Shown here: in pieces, positions 12,025 to 21,480 of the stretch
Layout: every line of letters begins with the position of its first letter
Position numbering within the stretch: the first letter of the stretch is position 1
NCBI RefSeq assembly: GCF_001411555.2
Contig: NC_049909.1
Location: 13,884,686 to 13,948,685 of the forward strand
Direction of reading: 5' to 3'
Origin: Juglans regia
Lineage: Eukaryota; Streptophyta; Magnoliopsida; Fagales; Juglandaceae
DNA: 64,000 bases
The notes under the pieces: generated by a model
Databases searched by the model: none
Told to the model about the DNA's origin: nothing
What the model saw: the letters and a program-made list of their open reading frames with translations, nothing else
Made by a program: the position numbers and the translations under genes

Positions 12025-12760
12025 ATGCCCAGAATTGACACGTTCGTCATTGAACATTGCCTAAGTGTGGACCCTAAAGCAAAGAAGATCAAGCAAAAGC
12101 GCCGCAGCTTCAGTACGGAGAAGTACGCAACCATCGCCGAAGAGGTAGACCAGCTCCTGGCTGTAGGGTTCATCAAACAAGTCCACTATCCCGAGTGGCT
12201 CTCCAACGTCATTCTAGGAAAGAAGACAAGCAGGAAATGAAGGATGTGTGTTGACTTCACCGACCTGAACAAGGCCTACCCGAAGGACAGCTTTTCGCTA
12301 CCGCGCATAAATTTAATAGTGGACTCGACAGTCGGGCACCCCCTACTCAGTTTCATTGATGCGTATTCCGAGTACAATCAAATCAAAATGAACGCGGACG
12401 ATGAGGAGAAGACTACCTTTATCATCGACCGAGGACCCTACTGCTACAAAGCCATGCCGTTCGTCCTTAAGAATGCCAGTGCAACTTATCAACGTTTGGT
12501 TAACCAGATGTACAAAGAGTAGATTAGGTGAAACATGGAGGTCTACATGGATGACCTCTTGGTCAAAGCCGGAAGCCCAAGCAGCATCTCGTCGATCTTC
12601 GGGAAGCCTTTGTAGTGCTGTGGAAGTATAAGATGAAGCTCAACCTGCTGAAGTGTGCCTTCGGTGTTGAGTCGGGGAAGTTCCTGGGCTTAATGGTCTC
12701 AGAATGGGGAATTGAGGCCAACCCCGAGAAGGTCAAGGTGATAATGGACATGCCACCGCC
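12025..12760 (+). pseudogene. Gypsy reverse transcriptase remnant
   Basis: The frame from 12025 reads MPRIDTFVIEHCLSVDP and YATIAEEVDQLLAVGFIKQV. After a TGA at 12238-12240 it continues as CVDFTDLNKAYPKDSFSLPR and LLSFIDAYSEYNQIKM, with YCYKAMPFVLKNASATYQRL. Further stops occur at 12520-12522 and 12529-12531. The catalytic YMDD box at 12544-12555 is still present, followed by a frameshift near 12565 and then LLKCAFGVESGKFLGLMVSE. In this lineage MPFGLKNAGATYQ is usual, so substitutions have accumulated as well. It is non-functional. Confidence 0.9.
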
Positions 12761-12769
12761 ATAAAAGAT

Positions 12770-13410
12770 CAACGAGGTTTAAAGGTTGGCAGGGACAGTG
12801 GCTGCCCTGAGCCGCTTCATCGAAATTTTGACTGACCGTTGGCTTCCCTTTTTTAAGGTCCTCAAAAAGGCATGGGAGTGGGATGACGAGTATAGCCAGG
12901 CTTTCACCGAACTAAAAGAGTATTTGGCCCACCCGCAACTTCTCAGCTAGACCGAGTCGGGGGAAGACTTGACTGTATACCTAGCAGTGACCTCGAACGC
13001 TATGTCTGCTATCTTAGTCCACAGCAAGGGAGTAGACCAATGACCCGTCTATTACACGAGTCGTTCTTTTCAGGGAGTCGAGGCTAGGTACCCCCGAATA
13101 GAGATGCTGGCGTTCGCGTTACTTATCGCCAAAAGACGGCTGATGCCATATTTCCAAGCCCACTCGATGAAAGTACTCACGGATGTCTCCCTAAAAAAAA
13201 TACTGCAGAAGTCTAATGTGTCCAGTCGGATGACGAATTGGGCGACTTGAGTTGAGCAAATTCGACATCGAGTACCTCCCCAGCACATTGATAAAAGGGG
13301 CAAGTGTTGGCAGACTTCATAGCCGAGTTCTCAAACTTCCCTAAAGAAATACCCATCGTACCCCAAGGCAAGCCTGACAAGTCTACGTCGGCAACTCGTC
13401 TTGCCGGGCT
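12770..13410 (+). pseudogene. Gypsy RT connection and RNase H remnant
   Basis: Readable pieces include LAGTVAALSRFIEILTDRWL and PFFKVLKKAWEWDDEYSQAF (connection domain), then DLTVYLAVTSNAMSAILV and ARYPRIEMLAFALLIAKRRL (RNase H) and the tail KILQKSNVSSRMTNWA. At least four in-frame stops and some frameshifts break it. These motifs are typical of the Tat lineage. Confidence 0.8.
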
Positions 13411-13739
13411 AAGTGGTGTAGGCTTGTGTACATAGTCATAAAGTTCGGGGAGGAGCATAACTACGCAATCAACTCAGTTTCACAACTACCAATAATGAGG
13501 ATGAGTACGAGGTGCTACTACCAGGAATGATGGTAGCCAGGTCATTGGGAGCTACCGAGGGCGAGATGAGGTTCGACTCTCTCTTACCTCCAGCAGGTAG
13601 GAGAGGCATGCGACCTCTTCAAGTATTTTCACATCTAGCGAATCCCGAGGGGAGAAAACCACAAGGTAGCCCGTTTGGCAAAGGCTGCCTCAAGTTAGGA
13701 AGAAGCCCCATTTTCGGATCATACCGTAGCTCGAGCTCA

Positions 13740-14600
13740 ACGTGTCCATGGCTCTCGCAGCCAGAGTGGGCCGTATACATCATAAAGTTCCTTGACGAGG
13801 GCAAGGTCCTGAACAATCAAGAGGAAGTGTGGAAGATCAGAAATAGAGTGACATGCTTCACATTGGTGGAAGAGTCTTGTATAGGAGAGGTTTATCCGAG
13901 TCCCTCCTGAGATGCATCTCGTTCGAAGAAGCCCAATACGTGCTGGTCAAAATACATGAATGAGTCTGCAAAAATCACTCTGGCAGAAGAGTGCTAGCCG
14001 CCCTGCAGGGTACTACTAGCCCAACTCCCTCTGGGATGCAAAAGACTTCGTGAAGAAATGCTTTAAGTGCCAAGAACATGTGCTAGTCTCCTGCTGTCCA
14101 CTAGAAAAACTGACCCTCCATTGTCTCCCTTTGGCCCTTCCCACAATGGGGGCTTGACCTTATCGGCCCATTTCTCGGGGCAAAGGAGGAGTGAAATTTG
14201 TAGTGGTGGCAGTCGACTACTTCATGAAATGGGTGGAAATAGAGGCATTGTCGACGATCACGGCCTGGGCCAGCGCTAGATTCCTTTGGAAATTCGTAGT
14301 TTGTCGGTTCGGCATCCCTCAAAGCTTCATATCGGATAATGTCAGATAGTTTGATTGCTCCCGTTATCGAGAATGGTGGGAGGAACTCATGATCAAAGTT
14401 AAGTACTCATCTCTTGGGCACCCACAAGCAAATGGACAAGCAAAGGCCAGCAACAAGACGTCGTTATTTCTAAAGAAGAAGGGGAGACCAAAAGGGGAGA
14501 TGGGCCGAAGAACTTCTCGGTGTGCTATGTGCCTACCAAACGTCCATCAAGACGAAGACAAGCTATTAACCTAGTAAAGGTGGGAATGTCAATTTACCTG
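13740..14600 (+). pseudogene. Gypsy integrase remnant
   Basis: The core can be read as KFVVVAVDYFMKWVEIEALS, then RFLWKFVVCRFGIPQSFISD and SSLGHPQANGQAKASNKT, matching the DDE core of gypsy integrases. The zinc-binding part upstream is only hinted at by KKCFKCQ. Stops and frameshifts are frequent, and the core starts at about 14190. Nothing here encodes a full protein. Confidence 0.75.
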
Positions 14601-15034
14601 ATTCAGCACTTCAACCCAGACCACGACAACGAAGGATTAAAAGAGAACCTGGACCTCCTGGAAGAAAAAGATGAGAAGAGGCAGAGAGTCGGACAATGAG
14701 CAACAAGCCAAAGGTTGAACGATACTTCAACAAATGAGTTTGACTTTGGGCATTCAAGATAGAAGACATGGTCCTAAAGCAAACAGGTGTCACCACCTAG
14801 GAAGAAGGAAAGTTCGGACCTCGATGGGAAGGGCCATTTGTGGTAACGACAAGAGGAAGGCTCGTCTCTTTTTGTCTGAAGGACCAAGAAAGCTGCGAAC
14901 TGCCCCACCCATGGAATGCCGAGCATTTGAGAAAGTACTTTGTTTGAGGGCCAGAATGTCGCCCGACGATGTAACCAACAACTTATCTATGAAAAAACAC
15001 TTACGAAAAAATACTCTAGAAGCCTCAATCATAC

Positions 15035-15740
15035 AAGCCCAGTCTCTGGATTGGCTGCGATGCATTAGCTAAGGGCTAGAGCCTTCCGAGCTCTGACCCA
15101 TCAACAGCCAATCAGACACAAGTCCATTGACTTGCAGACCTTCATGTTACAAGCCAATCTCTGGATTGGTCGCGATGCATTGGCTAAGAGCCAAAGCCTC
15201 TCGAGTTCTACCCCTCCAACAGCCAGTCGAACACAAGTCCCTTGAGTTGTCCGACCTTCTTGCTACAAGCCCAGTCTCTAGATTGGCCCGTGTATTAGCT
15301 AAGGGCCATAGTCCCTCGAGCTCTACCCCACCAACAGCCAGTCGGAACACAAGTCTCCTAACTTGTTGATCTTCGTGCTACGAGCCCAATCTCTAGATTG
15401 GCCGCGATGCATTGGCTAAGGGCTAGAGCCTCCCAAGCTTTACCCTACCAACAATCAGTCAAACACAAGTCCCTTGACTTGTAGACCTTCGTGGTACAAG
15501 CCCAGTCTCTAAATTGACTGCGATGCATTGGCTAAGGGCCAGAGCCCCCCGAGTTCTGCCCCACCAACAGCCAGTCGAGCACAAGTCCCTTGACTTGCCG
15601 ATTTTCACTCTACAAGCTGAGTCCCTTGACTTGTCATGATGCATTGGCTAAAGGCTAGAGCCTACCAAGCTCTGTCGGCCAGAGCCTACCGAACTCTGCC
15701 CCGTCCACAGCTAGTCAAGGACACAAGTCCCTTGACTTGC
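15035..15740 (+). repeat. 116-bp minisatellite, six units, within the gypsy element
   Basis: The motif AAGCCCAGTCTCTGGATTGG, or a variant of it, begins at 15035, 15151, 15267, 15382, 15497 and 15614, a steady period of 115-117 bp. Each unit carries GCGATGCATTGGCTAAGG, GAGCTCTRCCCCACCAACAG and ACAAGTCCCTTGACTTG. Tandem repeats between integrase and the 3' LTR are a known feature of Tat/Ogre elements. Confidence 0.9.
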
Positions 15741-15954
15741 CGACCTTCCTACAAGGGAGACACGAAGAGCAATGAATGAAAGAGTAAAAGAATAAGGCAA
15801 CAAGAGTAAAGGAAACACAATCACAGTAGAATCACGAAGTATATATATAGCCTGATTGAGCATGAAAGGTGTAAAACAAAGTAAAGTAACAAAATTAAGA
15901 CGGTGAAGGGGCATCTTGAAATGCCAGCGGCATCTACTTTCTACCCAAAGTCTT

Positions 15955-16979
15955 CACAAAGCGATAGGCCCGTCGGTCTGGTTGAAGGGAAGAGAGCTTG
16001 AGTCTACTGAGGTCGGTCGCGGGGTTCTCCCTCAAGTGGTCTCACAGGTGCTTGAGACTTCTCTGTAGCCATAGCCCTAGGCCTCGTCCCGAAAGGCAGG
16101 AGCCAGGCGGAGCTAAGACTCGACGGCTTCAGCGTGCTGCCGATCCACCCCTTGAGAAGACTCCAAGAAGCAGGCCTGATCTAAAACTGCCGAGCAGCCG
16201 AGATCTTCTCCATCATCAGCTGCTTGCCCGCACTCTTAAATCCTCGTAGCTCCTATTGGACGGACTCCAGTTTGCACTCCAGCTTGACAATTTCATCCAT
16301 GGCGTGCCCCTTTTCAGAATGAGGCATTCGAACCCCATGTAGAGGTTGGTAAGCTCCTCCTTCATGCATTCCAGCTCCCGATCTTTTGACTCGATATCCC
16401 TGCAATGGCCATGAATCAACTGGCACAGAATGTCGTTGTCTTCTACCAAAGAGTTAAGCTCCACGGACAGATCGTGGAGGTCCTGGTTAACCTTCTTCAT
16501 CTCCAAGTGCATAAGGATGTTCAACACTCGTTGTGCTCTCTAAGCTCCTCATCAAGAGCCTCATGGTCGTCGACGATCATCTCCATGAGCTAGTCAGCGG
16601 CTTGAGATCCAAGAGGTAGAGTTATCTAAGTTCCGAAGAAAGTAATCTAAGTGCCAAAGGGGACATACCTTAGCAAAAAAGGGTCTAAGCTTCTAAGCCT
16701 CCTTCTCGACTGAGTCGGCCCGGGCCTTCTTGATGCCTGGTCCCATTGGCTGCACCCTAACTCCCCTAGAACTAGAAGATGGTGTTGCACCCGCCAGGGT
16801 CAAAGCAACCTGAGGAAGCTCTGCCCACGAGTCTGCCCCGGGCAAGTGCATCATCATGGGCAACCTCTGGATTGCCTGGCGCGTCACTTGACTTTAGGCC
16901 CAAATCCTCCTCAGTCGTGGAGCACGTCGAGGAAGAACTATCCTCCATGGAAATGATGTCGACCCTAGTTGGAGAAGTA
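15955..16979 (-). pseudogene. Antisense ORF remnant of the gypsy element, part 1
   Basis: On the minus strand 16527-16216 encodes a heptad-like helical segment (VNQDLHDLSVELNSLVEDND... KDRELECMKEELTNLYMGFE), probably a coiled coil. 17008-16772 encodes an acidic Ser-rich tract (MEDSSSSTCSTTEEDLGLKS). An ORF opposite to gag-pol in the 3' part is known from Tat elements, and I identify this region as such by position, strand and composition. Its upstream half lies beyond the plastid insert. Function unknown. Confidence 0.45.
16836..16979. repeat. Left copy of 144-bp direct repeat flanking the plastid insert
   Basis: This 144-bp stretch, containing GGCGCGTCACTTGACTTTAG, recurs at 18237-18380 with about 13 mismatches by eye. 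The two copies border the plastid-derived DNA exactly. On the minus strand both encode EDSSSST and EEDLGLKSSDAPG. Confidence 0.9.
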
Positions 16980-18236
16980 TACTTTAACAAATTAACTACT
17001 AGTCTCATTTTAATTTTACAACTTTCATTAGGTGAATAATTGAAAAATTAGATTATTCAGGAATACGCATTGAATGCTAAGATTACGCATTGAGTTTCTG
17101 GTAGTAGATCCATAATAAAAAAAAAAAGTGTTTGTGATTGTTCTAGAATAAATGAAACAAACGATACAGTAGAGCTAGTACAATTATTGTATGAGGTCTA
17201 CCCAATGCAAGATGCAGAGGCGCATAATAGATCGATATGAACATCATGAGCTATCCCGTAATAAAACCAGTTGTTGCTGATACTTTCTTCTCAATTCCTT
17301 CTTCTATAATCCGAGCTCGAAGAAGGAAGTGATAAGAGGGCCCCATGGAAAATGTGGTCAGAAATCCATAATAGAGTTCGACCACAACGACCGAATTGAT
17401 TATCTTCATGCATAAGGATACTAGATTACCTAGTATAAAATATTGAAAAATCATCACAAACTCCCATTTTTCTTTTCTATTGCAATTTTTGGATTCTTAT
17501 ATAATGATTTTTCAACTTTTCATATATATAGAAATAGAAACAGATAGACTAGAAACGACATCTCTTATCTCAATGACACCAAAGGGATATTAAATGAATG
17601 GAATTGGGACATGGATGGAATATAATGAAATAGAGCCGCTTTGAGGTTCCTTATGAAATGAGGCATGGAACAGAGCCACTACGAAAAAGTTCCCGGAGTT
17701 ACGAAGGAAACTTCGAGCTCATATTGGTCATGGGTTGAGAACGGGAATTGAACTCTATGAGATCTAATCTCCCGTTGTTCCTCAATAGCTCAATGGTAGA
17801 GTGGTCGGCTGTCAACTAACTGGTCGTAGGTTCAAATCCTACTTGGGGAGATTTAGTTCATTCCAAATTAAAAAATTTGGAATGAAAGGGTTCGCTTTGA
17901 CCGTTAAGAGTAGGTAACTCGTTCCCTCTGTCTTTGTTTCTATTGCATTCTATCTCATTGTATCACATTATGTTTTGTGATATTTGGGAATCACCGTCAA
18001 TACCTCGGTGTAGGTCCGGGATAATCCTTTGTTCCGTAGTCTGGGGCTATTTACAACTAGCCAATTAAGAATTCTCAAATGAACTAGTACTAGCAAGTAC
18101 ATATTTGATGCAGTCATCGATTCTCCCAGGAGGCAACAATTACCTCGAGCAAACATATTAATAACGAAGAATGCATTTTTGCTATTTTACTAATACATGC
18201 ATACTTGTACTTGCTCTACTATTCCACCTTCGCCTC
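16980..18236 (+). other. Nuclear plastid DNA insert (NUPT) from the inverted-repeat trnN-GUU region
   Basis: The composition changes abruptly at both ends. The insert contains a recognisable plastid trnN gene at 17779-17850. The flanks around it (AGAACGGGAATTGAACTCTATGAG just upstream; CGATTCTCCCAGGAGGCAAC downstream) fit my memory of the trnN spacers in the plastid inverted repeat. No intact plastid protein gene is present. The ends are placed where the flanking 144-bp repeats stop. The exact plastid coordinates need an alignment. Confidence 0.8.
17779..17850 (+). pseudogene. trnN: Plastid-derived trnN-like tRNA pseudogene with GUC anticodon
   Basis: The 72-nt sequence begins TCCTCAATAGCTCAATGG and ends CTACTTGGGGAG. 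Acceptor, D, anticodon and T arms can be drawn. The anticodon loop reads CTGTCAA, so the anticodon is GUC (Asp type), whereas plastid trnN has GUU. Compared with the plastid gene from memory there are six changes, five of them G-to-A or C-to-T, as expected for a methylated, decaying nuclear copy. The T loop has TTCAAAT instead of TTCGAAT. Expression from nuclear DNA is unlikely. Confidence 0.8.
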
Positions 18237-18380
18237 ACCCCGAGCAAGTGCATCACCCCAAGCAACCTCTGGACTGCCTGGCGCGTCACTTGACTTTAGG
18301 CCCAAATCCTCCTCAGTCGTGGAGGACGTCGAGGAAGAACTATCCTCCATGGTAATGACGTCGACCCTAGTCAAAGAAGT
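18237..18380. repeat. Right copy of 144-bp direct repeat flanking the plastid insert
   Basis: This is the partner of 16836-16979. The antisense ORF continues from here away from the insert. The pair therefore looks like a target duplication made when the plastid DNA was captured. Confidence 0.9.
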
Positions 18381-18990
18381 CTCCTCGACTTGGGAGTCCG
18401 CAGGGCGCTGAGATGGATCACTCGAGACCAAGTATGAGCCAACGTTAGGGAGAGAGCCCAATTGGGAGTGAAGGGATAGATACCAGATCATTGTTATGCT
18501 CTGGGCCTGAGGAGAGGGCTCGGGGGAGTAGGGAGTGCAGACGCTAAAGGAAGAGGAGGGGTCGGTCCCCTAGCTGTGGATAAGGCACGAGCTGCCTCCA
18601 CCTAGGCGAGGGAGCGGGATTGGCAAAGGTGTTGAGGAACAAGACGGCGATGTCTTCCTCCTCATCCTCACCGACACCAAAAGCAGTTGCCGACGGCGGG
18701 ACCACTGGTTGTAGGAGCAAAGGGCGAGCAACGTTGGTGGTCGGGACCTGACGAGAAGAGCTAAGCCGGTCTTGATGGGAAGAGCTTGCGAAAGATGGGG
18801 AAGATGTGATGCCAAAGGTATCCTAGGTAGGCCCCGACGGCGTCGAGCGAAACGGGATGCAGTAAGCATAGCGAGGAGGGCCCGACGGAGCCGATTGAGA
18901 AGCAGTACCGAACTCACTAAAGGTAGACCCCGGCAGAGGTCGATGTGATGAACTTGCAAGGGCCCTACGAGAGGAGGATGATGGAATGGA
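18237..18990 (-). pseudogene. Antisense ORF remnant of the gypsy element, part 2
   Basis: Minus-strand open pieces at 18491-18219 and 18959-18570 flank a frame break near 18500-18560. The 18491 piece contains SQRPADSQVEETSLTRVDVI followed by the acidic Ser-rich tract that is repeated beyond the plastid insert. The 18959 piece is Arg/Leu-rich and may be a wrong-frame reading. I do not recognise a domain. It is taken as the other half of the antisense ORF. Confidence 0.4.
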
Positions 18991-19455
18991 GCGGAAAGTG
19001 CTCAGATGGGAATGGGGGCCTCGAGTAGTATTCGCTGCAAATAATGATAAACATGTAAAAAAATATCTGCGGCGAATCCCAAAGAAAAATTATGCCAAAA
19101 AAAATATATATATATATAAATGCAGAACACTGTATTCATCAAAATCCAAGCCAAGCACTAACTTTATATGTCAAGGAAAATCAATAAAAATCAAAGCACA
19201 ATAAAAATTAACCAAAAGAATAAAAATAAATGTCCTCTAAAAGGTAAACATCATATAAAAGTTGAAGATGCAAACATGACACATGGATTTCACCTGTATC
19301 ATTGACAAAACATCCTCAGAAATATGTAATGCAATGTTGGATAAGTTTTGCTTTGCATGCTTTGTGTAAATAAATGCAAGGGATGAATAAAAGAAACAAC
19401 ATCAAAGCTATAACGTGCATTTCACATTGATCAAGTAATTATTAGACTCGTGATA

Positions 19456-19729
19456 TCATACATTAAAATCTTTAAAAATAAAAAACCACTCGATATCACT
19501 ACTTTCAAACCTTTCAATTGCTTCTGTAAAGATCTTGATCTCTTCGAGTGTGCCATATACATCATAGATATCATCTATGATGGATGTCAGAGCAATAACT
19601 TTGGTTAGTATTTTTCTTGCAGGCGAGTACTGGGGCACAAATTAGACTGCCACAATCCAAAAGAAGCACTCAACAACCCTGTCTCTTGCAAAAGGTAGTT
19701 TCGTTGCAAAGTCTAAATCTTTCCACCAC
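19456..19729 (-). pseudogene. Terpene synthase C-terminal exon remnant with the DDxxD motif
   Basis: Read on the minus strand from a splice acceptor (CTGTAG at 19735-19730), the exon gives [20 protein letters not shown] and CFFWIVAV. An in-frame TAA at 19639-19641 follows, then [20 protein letters not shown] and [25 protein letters not shown] is the metal-binding DDxxD motif of class I terpene synthases. In the family, Mg-diphosphate chelation by this motif starts ionisation of the prenyl diphosphate substrate. Neighbouring exons downstream (the NSE/DTE motif) are not found. The stop, the missing exons and the LINE joined upstream make it a pseudogene. The family would be TPS-a or TPS-b, not distinguishable here. 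Confidence 0.88.
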
Positions 19730-19856
19730 CTACAGATAAATAAAATATATTGACATTGATCAGTGACATGCACCTCGAAAAATGAGTTGACATATATAGT
19801 GCTATGAATGTCATGCATGGAAATACCTGGCAATATATAGTTAAGTGGTGGTGAAA

Positions 19857-19968
19857 CTAAGAGCCTCATCAAGGATCTCTTCTCCATGCACCCTAAGATG
19901 TGTGGCTTCATAAGAGGCTAGCAAGCCTGGAATGTTGGCGCTCAAGCTTGCCTTCCAAACATCCTCGC
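19857..19968 (-). pseudogene. Upstream terpene synthase exon remnant
   Basis: The minus strand encodes [20 protein letters not shown], then [20 protein letters not shown], matching the conserved plant terpene synthase segment around GLL-LYEAS-L--HGE-ILDEA-AFTT. It ends where a normal donor would be expected, without a clear GT. About 130 bp separate it from the DDxxD exon, a plausible short intron. At its upstream edge (about 19968) it runs straight into LINE endonuclease sequence. Confidence 0.85.
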
Positions 19969-20550
19969 GACAATTAGTATCAGGATGACCATAAATACCA
20001 GTTATAAACCAATCTTAATTACTATCAATTTCATGTTTAACAATAGCATGAATGTGATGAGAAGAATAGCTTAGCACATGTAAAATAACATCATTTTTCC
20101 ACAGCACTGCCAGATTACCACTACGACCCCTAGGATCCACAAACAAGCAATTTGCATAACCCGAAGAGAATTTATACCCTTCCATAACTTTTGCCTTCAC
20201 TTTCGTCTCCAGCAAGAAGACAACCTCGGGCTCTTCCCTCTGTAGCAAGTCACAGAGAGTACGAACACCTCGTGGGTTCCCAAGCCCACTAGGGTTCCAG
20301 CTGAATAGCTTCATGGCTGTCGGCGGGGCTACTTTGCAACCTCCACCGATGATAGTTCATATTGATCTTTGCCCAAACCATCTGGTAAGCACAAAGACAA
20401 CTTCTTCGTCTCTCATAGATCCCCTATTTCCAAGGACAGAGCTTCCATTTTCTTGCTATAGTCACAAAATTGATAGTTTGAGATATGCATAGCAAAAGAG
20501 GTGGTAGTTTGGCGATCCAAAATCCAATTTTTCAATAAAATCAATAAACT
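19968..20550 (-). mobile_element. LINE (L1-type) 5' fragment: endonuclease domain start
   Basis: A minus-strand ATG at 20314 opens MKLFSWNPSGLGNPRGVRTL, then LLQREEPEVVFLLETKVKAK and SGNLAVLWKNDVILHVLSYS. This is the N-terminal half of an apurinic-like endonuclease (WNxxGLGNP and LLETK motifs). After a stop near 20012 it continues [13 protein letters not shown] and then becomes terpene synthase sequence at about 19968. Upstream, 20330-20470 reads MEALSLEIGDL and LCLPDGLGKDQ, resembling the end of a LINE ORF1. RT and the 3' end are absent, which is unusual for a LINE because truncation is normally 5'. Confidence 0.75.
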
Positions 20551-20555
20551 TACAT

Positions 20556-20766
20556 TGGCTCGTTTGTTTTCACAAATGAGATGAGATTATATTATATTAA
20601 AATTGAAAATTGAATAAAATATTGTTAGAATATATTTTTTTAATATTATTTTTATTTTAAAATTTAAAAAAGTTGAATTGTTTATTTTATTTTATATGAA
20701 AATTTCAAAAAGTTGTAATGATTAAATGAGATGAGTTGAGAAGTTTTGTAAAAACAAACGAAGCCA
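20556..20766. mobile_element. TIR element (MITE), GATGAGATGAG family, variant ends
   Basis: The termini TGGCTCGTTTGTTTTCACAA and TTTTGTAAAAACAAACGAAGCCA are inverted repeats of each other. The interior contains the family core (TTGAATAAAATATTGTTAGAAT ... AAGTTGTAATGATTAAATGAGATGAG). Length 211 bp. No coding capacity. Confidence 0.8.
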
Positions 20767-21165
20767 TTGAGAAGTCCTCGATTTTGATTTGTTTTCATCT
20801 AGGTTATTGGGACTCGGGAGAGATCCCCTTCAAACCGGATATTGTGCAAAAGAAGGATTTACACCACCTAATAAAAAACCAACACATTGTCCTTTTAATC
20901 TTAAAAATAAATGACACACTAGGATTAAATCTCTACTGTTGAAGAATAGAGTTCAGTCAAACACAATAAATCGCTTAATAAATCGCACAACTACACACAA
21001 GATAAGGCTCTATGTATAACTACTGATAAAGATATTGAGCAGGATAATTATCCTCTAAGATAGCATATATTTGAATTTATTTTGTTAAGATTTAGATAAC
21101 TTAGATTCAAATGTAATTAGATAAATTTACATTATTGTGAAACAATTTGTATAAACTTTATATAA
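20767..21165. other. No gene seen
   Basis: AT-rich sequence between two TIR elements. Only short spurious ORFs are present. No RNA gene or repeat was recognised. Confidence 0.6.
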
Positions 21166-21385
21166 GGAGGTTTGGATAGTGAGTTGAGACGAGATGAGTT
21201 GATATGAAAGTTGAATAAAATATTTTTAGAATATTATTTTTTAACATTATTATTGTTTTGGGATTTGAAAAAGTTGAATTATTTATTGTATTTTATATGA
21301 GAATTTGAAAAAATTGTAATGATTAGATGATATGAGATGAGATGAGTTAAAATGCTTTTTTTTTTTTTTTTTAATCCAAACCTCC
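21166..21385. mobile_element. TIR element (MITE), GATGAGATGAG family
   Basis: It starts GGAGGTTTGGATAGTGAGTT and ends with a T-run followed by AATCCAAACCTCC, a perfect 12-bp terminal inverted repeat (GGAGGTTTGGAT). The interior core is shared with the copies at 22139, 31899 and 45344. Non-coding. Confidence 0.85.
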
Positions 21386-21480
21386 CCTAAATCAATCGAT
21401 ATGCTCAGGGTTGGTAAGTTGCCAAACCCTCCCTTCAGCTTATCTTTCATGGTATCAAAAGCCTAAGGCCTACACAATCC

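Larger units (their letters stand above)
9318..19040 (+). mobile_element. Dead Tat-lineage Ty3/gypsy retrotransposon, 3' truncated
   Basis: The order on the plus strand is LTR, gag, protease, RT, RNase H, integrase, a 116-bp minisatellite and an antisense ORF region. This is the layout known for Tat/Ogre-type elements. The whole block is clearly more GC-rich than the flanking AT-rich DNA. Every coding domain has stops or frameshifts. No second LTR is found before the sequence turns AT-rich at about 19040, so the element is truncated on the right. A plastid insert lies at about 16980-18236. Confidence 0.75.

Noticed and set aside
15035..15740. CRISPR-like array
   Set aside because: The repeats are full-length 116-bp tandem units without unique spacers, in a plant retrotransposon.
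17251..17457. 68-residue minus-strand ORF in the plastid insert
   Set aside because: It lies in an intergenic plastid spacer next to trnN. I know no plastid protein that matches it.
17779..17850. Functional nuclear tRNA-Asp gene
   Set aside because: Its arms match plastid trnN, not nuclear tRNA-Asp. It lies within plastid spacer DNA and has an altered T loop.
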